Below are positions 9,605 through 18,033 of a stretch of 48,110 bases of DNA, piece after piece (within the stretch, counting starts at the first letter, position 1; each line of letters opens with the position of its first letter). This DNA is from JAKASV01 sp963754845 (GTDB lineage: Bacteria; Babelota; Babeliae; Babelales; Vermiphilaceae): positions 1-48,110 of the forward strand of contig CAVWHE010000005.1 in NCBI GenBank assembly GCA_963754845.1. The letters are read 5' to 3'. The translations under genes were made by a program, and so were the position numbers. A model generated the notes under the pieces. It was given only the letters and a program-made list of their open reading frames with translations, made no database searches and was not told the origin of the DNA.

Positions 9605-11100
9605 GTAATGGTGCTGACTCAAGCAATACTTCCTCCAGCGTTAGCAACATTAAATTTGACCTCAAATCTTCCGGGGTAATCAGCTACAATGTCACCATCA
9701 CTAACTATGGTACTATATCGGGCACTGACCCCGGACTTTCCCTTATAATCGACGGCACGATCTGTGGCAAGCTTGAAGTAACTAATGGAGGATCCATCGC
9801 AGGCTGCTCAACAAGTGGCAGTGGATGCATCAATGGTGAAATAAATCTTCCGTCGGGATGCGCAGCCGCGTCGTCGTGGACAACGGGAAATTGTGCCTTG
9901 TGCACAAGGGTGGCAGAGGCAAAGGAAGACGATGGTGGCAAGGGAGCCATTGAAACTACCGTGGGTGAATCTGCCACAACTCATGAGCTCACGGCGACCA
10001 CACGCTCATTTTCAGACAACGCTGACGCGCTCGCAGTCGATGGTATGCGAATCAACAAAGATGCGTCACCGTGCCCGGCAATTTCGGGTACAAACATCGA
10101 TTTCACATGCTCGACAAACGCGATCGCGACACAACGCTCCGTGGTCGCGTGCGGCTACAATGCGTGCAAGCAAAAATTCAATGTGCCAGCCCACGTTCTT
10201 GACCAGATGCTCGGGGTTGCCGGATCGCAACCAACGTCCCCCCGTGTTGCCCTCGATGACTATGGTCACGGTCTCGTCGTCTGGCAAGGACAAGACGTCT
10301 TTGGTAATTCACACGCGTATGCATGTTCGTATGATTACGATGTGGCAACGGGCGACTTTGGCTCGACCTTTACGCTTGCTAGCAGCGCGCAGACCTTCAC
10401 CCCCGACGCCGATCTGGGCGGCTGCGGGTGCGGCATCATCGCGTGGGCGCAAACGAGCACGGCCGACGATAAACGCGCTGATATTTGGGCGTGCACGTAC
10501 AATCCGGTCACGAAAGAGTTGGGCACGGCGCTACTTATTTCTGACGGCACGAAGAATGCCGTTGAACCTCGTGTTGCGTGCGACTGTCGCCATCGCGCAT
10601 GCGTCGTCTGGCGCCAGGCGAACGCTGACGGCACGACGTATTCAGTCTGGGCCAACGTATACAACATGACGGGAGCACGGGAGTTCGGCGGGCCGACAAA
10701 TATTTCTTTGGCAGGACCGGCCGAATTGGGCAACGCTCACAATCTTTCCCTCGTCAAACTTGATAACCGCGGCAGGTATCGCGCGATCTGGCAGCAGGTC
10801 GTTGGTGTCGACAGTTTCGGAAAGCCGATCACGAACGTCTTTGCGCGGGCATATGCAGCGTGTTACGGCCGCTGGGGCTCCGTCGTCAACATGTCGAGCC
10901 CGTGCGACGCCGGTGGCACGATCGATGGAAGCAACGACGCATGCAGCGGTAAAATGGCGTCAAACATGCGCGGTGGAACGCTTGTGGCCTGGCAGACGAC
11001 GCCGACAGGGACTGACGATTATGCAATCTGGGCGTGTCGGTGTGCGACGTTCGGTCCTCAAAAAATGCCGCCAACAGCGTGCAAACAGACAAATCCGTGA
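9605..11100 (+). pseudogene. Giant exported Asn/Gly-repeat protein, 3' part, separated by the IS
   Basis: This is the continuation of the gene that starts at 5945. It begins in frame after the IS (SNGADSSNTSSS...) with the last beta-helix-like repeats (VTITNYGTIS, LEVTNGGSI). A linker follows, and then AVWQ modules (HGLVVWQGQD, GIIAWAQTS, ACVVWRQAN, YRAIWQQVV, GTLVAWQTT) close the protein. It has no start codon with a ribosome site of its own, so it is unlikely to be expressed separately. It ends with TGA at 11098-11100. The next paralog starts 41 bases downstream, suggesting one transcription unit. Its C-terminal part is a close paralog of the 3' part of the 11142-14710 gene and was used as the reference to locate a frameshift there. 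Confidence 0.83.
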
Positions 11101-11141
11101 AGAATATTAACGAAGGCTGTGTAGAGACCGAGGGAGGGTTT

Positions 11142-14100
11142 ATGAAACTTTTTCATGATGCTCATGCACACACAAAACTCGTGCACGGGGGAGTTTTGAC
11201 AGTACTTTTTTTCACTACTTTGGTAGCAACTTCTGACGATACAGGAGGCGTGCATGCCTCGGTAATCGAACGTGCAGGCCCTCAGGCGACGTCGAGCACG
11301 ATTCTTTGTCCACCCAACGCGTGTGTGGCACCCATCGAAGCATCCGCTGAAGGAAAGGTTGCGATAAACCCAACGGTCGCACGCACGTGGCACGGCAACG
11401 ATTATGCCGCCTGGCAGCAACTCACCAAGGGCACGCTTGCAGCCGGGACCTTCGCCATTTATGGCGCATCGTTCGATCTGTTCAACAATCGTTGGCAAAC
11501 ACCACAAAATCTATCAGACGCGACGCCCGGTATCGGCTCAGGCGACGCGCAATCGCCTCAAATCGCTCTTGACAGGAGCGGTCACGGCATGACCGTCTGG
11601 AAGCAGGCAAACGGCTATGATGAAACATCGAGCACAACGGTTTATAACATCGTCGGGCGACCCTACACGCTCAACTGGAAGCGCGGTGAAAAGCTGCTTG
11701 AACCGGCAAACATTTCCCTCGATCACACCGCCAACGCCGATCTTCCCAACTTAAAAATCTCCGCGTGCTGCCAAGGTCTTGTTGCGTGGCAGGAGACGGG
11801 CGGCACCGCCACGGTTATTTGGGTGTCCGGAAAGACATCGTCGTTTGCTCAACAGCACGTTGAATCGACAGAAACGCTTTCTGCCGGCGACGCCACGAAT
11901 CAGGTATCCGCGCTACGCTCCTCTGGCGGCGGCTCGATATCGCTCTCCTCAGCCCCCGGCACACGTCTCTATCTTCGTCGTGGGCGATATTGACGGCGAC
12001 CTTGATATCAACCTCGAAGCACCATCAGCGTTTGCCGTCGCAGCACCAACCAAAAGCATCGGTGATCCTTCGATCCCCTCGATAACGCTCACGGTCAACG
12101 AGGGAAAAAAGATCAGCGGGCATTGCGCGATAAATATTAAACCTGAATCAACGGTTGGAAATTGCTCGTTAAATATTGACAAAGCTGCAGTTATCGAAGA
12201 TTATTGTACTGTTACAGTGGGGGGGAGAATAGAAGAAGCCTGCTCACTCGTCATAAACGGAACAGTTGAATGCACAACGGGCGGCTACAACGTGGGCGCC
12301 GGTGTATACGTGAGTGGCGGCTATATCGGAGGTGACTGTTCAATCGTCATCGAGAGCGGCACGGTCACAGGCAAAGGATCAAGCTTATCCCAAGAAACTT
12401 CAGTTGCAGGCATTGGCATAGCTGTGGATAACAGCGGCAGTATCAGTGGTGACTGCTCAATTGCAATTGATAACAGCGAGGCAACAGGCGATGGCAGTGG
12501 TGGTGGTGGTGGTGACAATGACTACAATTCAATTGCAGGCATTGGCATAGCTGTGGATAACAGCGGCAGTATCAGTGGTGACTGCTCAATTGCAATTAAT
12601 AATAACAGCGAGGCAAAAGGCGATGGCAGTGGTGGTGGTGGTGGTGGTGCCAATGACGTCAATTCAGTTGCAGGCATTGGCATAGCTGTGGATAACAGCG
12701 GCAGTATCAGTGGTGACTGCTCAATTGCAATTGATAACAGCGAGGCAACAGGCGATGGCAGTGGTGGTGGTGGTGATAACAATCGGTTCAATTCAGTTGC
12801 AGGCATTGGCATAGCTGTGGATAGCAGCGGCAGTATCAGTGGTGACTGCTCAATTGCAATTGATAACAGCGAGGCAAAAGGCGATGGCAGTGGTGGTGGT
12901 GGTGATGCCAATGACGCCAATTCAGTTGCAGGCATTGGCATAGCTGTGGATTGGGAAGGCAGTATCAGTGGTGACTGCTCAATTGCAATTGATAACAGCG
13001 AGGCAACAGGCGATGGCAGTGGTGGTGGTGGTGATAACAATTGGTTCAATTCAGTTGCAGGCATTGGCATAGCTGTGGATAATGGCGGCAGTATCGGTGG
13101 TGTCTGCTCAATTGCAATTGATAGCAAAGGTGTTGCGACGGTCAATGCTCAAGGCTCTGATAGCTCCAATTCAGTAGCGTCCTTCGGAGCTGCCCTCAAC
13201 TATGGCGGTAAAATCAATGCCAATCTGTCCATCGCCATCGATGGTAGTACCGTGTGCGGCGACGTGGCGGTTGCCGCCACGAATGATAGCGCGATTACAG
13301 GCACCATCACCGCCAGCGGCAGCGGGTGTGTGAGTGGGTCTGTGACGTTGCCGACGGGGGTGACGGGGAACCCTGTATGGATCAGCGGCAATCAGACGTG
13401 CACGGCGTGTTCAGCCCCTTCACTATCAACTTCAGTCGTCAAACCCGCCAATCCGGAGATGGCCGCGACCGTTGCAGGAACAACAGAATCTGAGGCAGCC
13501 GCGCCAAAAGCAGCTCTTCAACAACCGCCAGACGCGGGTGGCACGCGCAGCGCGCGCATCAATCGCACTCACCAACAATCAAAGCCAACCCAGCAACCAA
13601 CGGTCACACTGCGTTCTGGAGCCATCAAGCAGGCGGCCGTTTTGAAAGCAGCTTTCGACGTCGTTTCAAGCGCAACGTGTCCGCCCTTGTTTATCAAGGT
13701 CGACAATCTTGACGTCTCGTGTCCGCCGCCGGTCATTGTGAACGCCGTCACCGCGTGCGGATACGATGCGTGCACAGGAACGTTCAACGCACCGCAGGTG
13801 CTTGGATTTTCATTTGCACTAACTTCCTCGTCGTCAACACAACCAACCCTTCCCCGCGTTGCTCTTGATGATAACGGCCACGGCATCGTCGTCTGGCAGA
13901 GACAAGACGAAATGCTTGTTTCGCACGCGTACGCATGTCCGTACGATTACGATGTGGCAACGGGTGACTTTGGGTTGACCTTCACGCTTGCAAACGGTTC
14001 TCAAGCCTTCACCCCCGACGCTGATTTGGGCGGCTGCGGGTGCGGCATCATCGCGTGGGCGCAAACGAGCACGGCCGACGATAAACACACTGACATTTGG

Positions 14101-14710
14101 GCGTGCACGTACAATCCGGTCACTAAAGAACTCGGCACGGCAGCTGCTCGTTTCTGACGGCACGACGAATGCCGTTGCCCCTCGCGTTGCCTGCGATTGC
14201 AACCAGCGCGCTGTCGTTGTGTGGCGGCAGGCGCGCATTGACGACGGCACAACGTACACCGTGTGGGAGAATCGTTACAACATTGGCACAACAGGCTTTG
14301 GAATTTCCAACGACATTTCGTCATCAGGACCAGCCGGGCACACCAACACCGAAAATCTTTCGCTCATCAAACTCGACAACCATGGCAATTACCGTGCCCT
14401 CTGGCAGCAAAACGTCGGCACCGACAGCAGCGGAAATCCCATCGACAACATTTTTGCACGCACGTACAGCACCTCCTACGGCTTTTGGGGTTCTATCGTC
14501 AACATGTCGAGCCCATGCGGCATGGGCAATGACGTCGATCTGGCAACCGAGGCCACCAACGGCGCGATGTCATCGAACATGCGCGGCGACTCTCTTGTCG
14601 CGTGGCAAGCGGCACCGGCAGGCACAGGGAATTACGGCATCTGGACGTCGCGCTGCGCCACGTTCGGGTGCCCAACAACGGCGACGGTATGTAAACCGGT
14701 TGAACCGTGA
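11142..14710 (+). pseudogene. Giant exported Gly-rich-repeat protein with two single-base frameshifts
   Basis: ATG 11142 follows GAGGGAGGG. The N-terminus has a signal-peptide-like segment (KLVHGGVLTVLFFTTLVATS) and an AVWQ module nearly parallel to that of the 5945 gene. The frame is lost at the C5 run 11953-11957. Reading four C residues gives ...LSSAPAHVSIFVVGDIDG and continues through a 43-residue tandem repeat, a linker and closing AVWQ modules. A second break lies at 14141-14143, where removing one A gives GTALLVSDGT, matching the paralog's GTALLISDGT. Correcting both gives 1188 residues ending at 14710. As it stands the product stops at 11993 after 283 residues. The breaks are either real decay or sequencing errors. 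No enzyme motif is visible. Confidence 0.82.
12400..13130 (+). repeat. Six-copy 129-bp coding tandem repeat
   Basis: Six copies start near 12403, 12532, 12667, 12796, 12925 and 13054, at spacings of 129, 135, 129, 129 and 129 bases. Each encodes a 43-45 residue unit of the form 'VAGIGIAVDNSGSISGDCSIAI' followed by 'DNSEATGDGSGGGGDNN'. The (GGT)n stretch varies in length. All units keep the frame, so copy number can change without breaking the protein. The last copy diverges after about 13110. Confidence 0.92.
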
Positions 14711-14979
14711 AGCACCGCGTAGAACGTGAGGCACAAAACACACGTAAAGAAGCGTACTAGTTGCCGGCGCCGGCGGGAAACTTTAAACTCGTCTTGAGGC
14801 TGTACTGGCCCGAAGATAAAGCTTTGCACGGAATGTGGACGCCACCGGCAGTTGTTCGTCTGTAACCGAACCGGGCAAGAAAGTTTGTGTGTGCATTGCC
14901 AACGAGTATTTATACGTTCAGGAGTATGTTTTTGAGTGCGCCGACTGATGATTTTTGTCAAGGAAACCACACGACAAAC

Positions 14980-15270
14980 ATGGCGCCAAATACTGCGTAT
15001 AAAGATTTGCTCGTGGACATACTCCATAAACAAATACCGCGGTGTCGCATATGGCTTTTCGGGTCACGGGCCCGTCAAACGCATGCACCGGGTGCTGATG
15101 TTGACCTTGCCCTTGATGCCGGTCGCACGCTGAGTTTACAAGAAGTAGCGGACATAAAATATGCTATCGGACAATCAAATATTCCTGTATTTGTCGATAT
15201 TATCGATATTCGCACTATCTCTGCCGAATTTTTAAAGAATATACAAAAAGAATGGATAGAATGGACGTAG
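14980..15270 (+). CDS. mntA: MntA-type nucleotidyltransferase antitoxin
   Basis: A minimal nucleotidyltransferase of about 96 residues. The GSX10DXD motif is exact (G28-S29, then D40 and D42 in ADVDLAL). In type VII toxin-antitoxin systems such proteins AMPylate a tyrosine of the HEPN partner and silence it. The partner gene follows directly with a 19-base overlap. ATG 14980 gives the family's usual length. Frames extend upstream to 14926 (ATG) and 14887 (GTG) without better ribosome sites, so the start is uncertain. The gene faces the same way as ftsK but has its own 270-base upstream gap. Confidence 0.85.
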   Translation: MAPNTAYKDLLVDILHKQIPRCRIWLFGSRARQTHAPGADVDLALDAGRTLSLQEVADIKYAIGQSNIPVFVDIIDIRTISAEFLKNIQKEWIEWT

Positions 15271-15710
15271 TAAAACTCAAGTACGATAACCTTGAAAAAG
15301 CCTTGGAGAGTTTGCACAAGGCGCTTGTTTTTTTCGACAGAGCCATAAAGACTCAGGATGTACCGCTTTTGGGTACCCACGAAGAAGTTTACCAAGCAGC
15401 ACGTGATTCTGTTATTCAGCGTTTTGAGTTTTCTGTTGAATTGTTTTGGAAATATATACGCGTATTTCTTGAAAAAGTTAAACAGATGCCGTTAGAATCG
15501 ATCTTTCCGTCAGATGTAGTACGATCGGCATGCCACTTTCGGCTCATAAGCGAGGAGGAAGCCCAGCTGAGCATTGACATGATCAAAAGCAGGAACCTGA
15601 CATCGCATATATACAAAGAAGATGTCGCCGAGCAGCTGGCACGAGACATTCCGTTATATTATGAGCATATGAAAAAGGTGTTCAACAAACTTGATCCACA
15701 CGATACTTGA
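15252..15710 (+). CDS. hepT: HepT-type HEPN toxin, probable RNase
   Basis: A helical protein of 152 residues similar to the HI0074-type 'nucleotidyltransferase substrate-binding' family. The HEPN motif RX4HXY is present as R114-NLTS-H119-I-Y121. In this family it forms the RNase active site, and the Tyr is the residue AMPylated by MntA. The gene overlaps mntA by 19 bases, indicating translational coupling. A second ATG at 15261 could also serve as start. The stop overlaps sequence leading to ftsK, whose own start lies 39 bases downstream. The target RNA is unknown. Confidence 0.85.
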   Translation: MDRMDVVKLKYDNLEKALESLHKALVFFDRAIKTQDVPLLGTHEEVYQAARDSVIQRFEFSVELFWKYIRVFLEKVKQMPLESIFPSDVVRSACHFRLISEEEAQLSIDMIKSRNLTSHIYKEDVAEQLARDIPLYYEHMKKVFNKLDPHDT

Positions 15711-15748
15711 AACAGTTCAAGGCACGTGCATCAAAGCAAGGATTGTTT

Positions 15749-17887
15749 ATGGGCTACCGTCGTGTTGCGCGAGACACTCGTGTGCGCTACGCCAACTGTG
15801 TGTGGTCTTTCGTGTGCGCGTGTTCCGCTCTTGGACTCGCCGTCGTGCTTGTCTTGTACGACCCGGACGACTCCTGCCTCCTGAGATACAGCGTTACGGC
15901 AGGTCCGGTGCACAATGTTGGTGGATTTTTCGGCGCTAGCGTCGCTGCCGTTGTTCTCTACATGTTTGGATGTGCGTCATTCGTCCTTGTGTGGTTTTTG
16001 GCGGCCCTCGCACGCATGCTTCTTGTACAGCGGGCGCTGCTCTATGAACTTGATCGCCTCGTCGCTTTCGGTGTTTTTACGTGCGCGGCGGCTGCCCTGT
16101 GCACGCATACTGGCGTAGCATACCGTGGTGCATCGGGCGGTCTGGTTGGCTATCTGGCGTATGCCTTTGTCGCGAGTCTTTGCGACGAAAAAATTTCTGC
16201 CGTCATTTTCGGTGCTACGTGTCTGAGTTCGTGGATTCTCCTGGCGCGGAAAATGCTTGTCAAAATTCTGCGCGTTGCCCTCGCTGCCGGACGCTGGTGC
16301 TATGACAACGAAGTTCCGGCACGTGTTGCCAAAGGAGTGCGTCACGTTGTTTTTGTTGTCAGCCGCCCCTTCGTGTGGCTTGCTGTGCGTACCTTTAAAG
16401 CCCTTTCGGGAGCGACGATTTCAGAATCAGGAATATCAATAGTCGATTTTGAGCGCGCGGCTCAGTCGGACACCGACGTGTACACAATCACGAGCGACGA
16501 ATTTTGGCGTCATTACCTTGCGCGCCTTTCTGAAACGTGCACCGTTAACGCTTGCCAAGAACGCGAAGCTGCGACAACCGCCGGCAAGAACACAGAACAA
16601 GGAGCAGCAGTCACGCCGGCCGTTATAAGTACCGATCGCGGTGCATCGCACGTATCAAACTATATCCTTCCCTCGTCGGCCCTTTTCACGCGTCACGTGA
16701 CAGCTTCGTGCGACGCACCCGCCACGACCCTGAGGCCCGACGAAGAAAAAGCCCGCGTGCTTGAAACAAAACTCGCCTATTTTGGCCTTGAAGGAAAAGT
16801 CGTTGCCGTCAAGCGCGGCCCGCGCGTCACCCTCTTTGAGTACCAACCGAGCATAGGGTCACGCATCAATAAAATTATTGCCCTTGAGGATGATCTTGCC
16901 CTCGCCATGGAAGCTCTCAGCATTCGCATCGTTGCACCCATCGCCGGCACATCGGTCATAGGCTTTGAAGTGGCAAACAGCGCGCCGGAAAGCGTGAGCT
17001 TTGTCGATGTCGTTGGCTCGCGGGAGTTTACTCATCACGTCGGGGAGCTTGATCTTGCCCTCGGTGTTGATACCGTCGGCGTTCCTGTTATCGCAGACCT
17101 TGCTCGCATGCCCCACCTCCTTGTTGCCGGTTCAACGGGTTCGGGAAAATCAGTCGTGCTTCACAGCATGATCGTGTCGCTTCTCTTCAAGCATGACCCC
17201 GACGATCTCAAACTCGTTCTTATCGATCCCAAAAGACTCGAGTTTTCTTCCTACGAAGGTATAGCGCACCTTCTTGCGCCCGTCATAACGCAGTCAACGC
17301 ACGCCGTACTTGCCCTCACGCGTGTCATCGAGCACATGGAGGAACGTTATGAGCTCATGAATGCTGCAGGGGTACGTACCATAGCCGATTATCGTGCGCG
17401 GTTCCTATCAGGGGCTTTTAAGGGCACGCCCATGCCGTTTATCGTCGTCGTCATCGATGAACTTGCCGATCTCATGATGACGGGCGGTCGCGACATTGAA
17501 GGTCTCATAACACGCATCGCTCAGATGGCACGCGCTGCCGGAATCCACATGATTGTCGCGACGCAGCGCCCTTCGGTTGATATTATCACGGGCCCCATCA
17601 AAGCGAATTTCTCAAGCCGTCTTTCATGTCGTGTTGTCTCAAAAGTAGACTCGCGCGTCGTTCTCGACGTCGTAGGCGCTGAAAAACTTTTGGGCCGTGG
17701 CGATATGCTCCTTCTTGACGCATCAAATCCAGTCCTACGTCGTGTCCACGGAGCCTACGTGAGCGATGGCGACATCAAAGCCGTTGCTGACCACATCCGC
17801 CGCCAGCGACAACCGGTCTACGAGAGACTCGACGTTTGCCCAAAAGTCACGCCATCGACGAAATCGCTTGAGGAAACTCGCAGTTAA
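15749..17887 (+). CDS. ftsK: FtsK/SpoIIIE-type DNA translocase lacking the gamma domain
   Basis: A septum-linked DNA pump that moves chromosome termini during division. ATG 15749 follows AAGGA at good spacing. Several hydrophobic segments (about residues 15-180) anchor it in the membrane. A short linker leads to the alpha domain and RecA-like motor: Walker A GSTGSGKS near residue 461, Walker B VVVIDELADLMM near 567, and the conserved RPSVDIITGPIKANFSSR segment. The protein ends about 25 residues after the motor (SDGDIKAVADHIRRQ). It has none of the roughly 65-residue winged-helix gamma domain that normally reads KOPS and contacts XerD. At 712 residues it is a short family member. A terminator follows at 17897. 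Confidence 0.93.
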   Translation: MGYRRVARDTRVRYANCVWSFVCACSALGLAVVLVLYDPDDSCLLRYSVTAGPVHNVGGFFGASVAAVVLYMFGCASFVLVWFLAALARMLLVQRALLYELDRLVAFGVFTCAAAALCTHTGVAYRGASGGLVGYLAYAFVASLCDEKISAVIFGATCLSSWILLARKMLVKILRVALAAGRWCYDNEVPARVAKGVRHVVFVVSRPFVWLAVRTFKALSGATISESGISIVDFERAAQSDTDVYTITSDEFWRHYLARLSETCTVNACQEREAATTAGKNTEQGAAVTPAVISTDRGASHVSNYILPSSALFTRHVTASCDAPATTLRPDEEKARVLETKLAYFGLEGKVVAVKRGPRVTLFEYQPSIGSRINKIIALEDDLALAMEALSIRIVAPIAGTSVIGFEVANSAPESVSFVDVVGSREFTHHVGELDLALGVDTVGVPVIADLARMPHLLVAGSTGSGKSVVLHSMIVSLLFKHDPDDLKLVLIDPKRLEFSSYEGIAHLLAPVITQSTHAVLALTRVIEHMEERYELMNAAGVRTIADYRARFLSGAFKGTPMPFIVVVIDELADLMMTGGRDIEGLITRIAQMARAAGIHMIVATQRPSVDIITGPIKANFSSRLSCRVVSKVDSRVVLDVVGAEKLLGRGDMLLLDASNPVLRRVHGAYVSDGDIKAVADHIRRQRQPVYERLDVCPKVTPSTKSLEETRS

Positions 17888-17896
17888 CACCGTCAA

Positions 17897-17934
17897 TTTG
17901 GCATACAGTGTCTGTTGCCAAAAAGGAATTTTTT
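17897..17934 (+). terminator. Rho-independent terminator of ftsK
   Basis: TTTGGCA-T-ACAG pairs with CTGT-TGCCAAA around a TGT loop (17897-17922), giving 11 pairs with one bulge. A run of six T residues follows at 17929-17934. Confidence 0.8.
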
Positions 17935-17935
17935 C

Positions 17936-17963
17936 TTGAAAAAGCACGCGTTTTGGCTACACT
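17936..17963 (+). promoter_or_regulatory. Promoter for uvrB
   Basis: TTGAAA (17936-17941) and TACACT (17958-17963) are 16 bases apart, directly after the ftsK terminator and about 70 bases before the uvrB start. Confidence 0.6.
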
Positions 17964-18033
17964 AGAGAGCGGTGTAGTGGGCGGTTTTTATGCATAAACA
18001 TGGTGGCACACAAAACCTGGAGGAAAACGTAGT

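Noticed and set aside
12400..13130. Regularly spaced repeats considered as a CRISPR array
   Set aside because: Units are 129 bp with coding periodicity and similar 'spacers'; they are in-frame protein repeats and no cas gene is present.
12522..13145. A 207-residue minus-strand open frame rich in Pro/Ser/Leu repeats
   Set aside because: It is the antisense of the 129-bp coding repeat. The repeat lacks stops on both strands. It has no ribosome site and the protein has unnatural low complexity.
14763..14774. The palindrome GCCGGCGCCGGC considered as a terminator of the third giant gene
   Set aside because: It could form a hairpin, but no T-run follows and a 12-bp GC palindrome alone is weak evidence.
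15707..15748. An upstream TTG start for ftsK at 15707
   Set aside because: It overlaps the hepT stop and lacks a ribosome site. ATG 15749 has AAGGA at good spacing.
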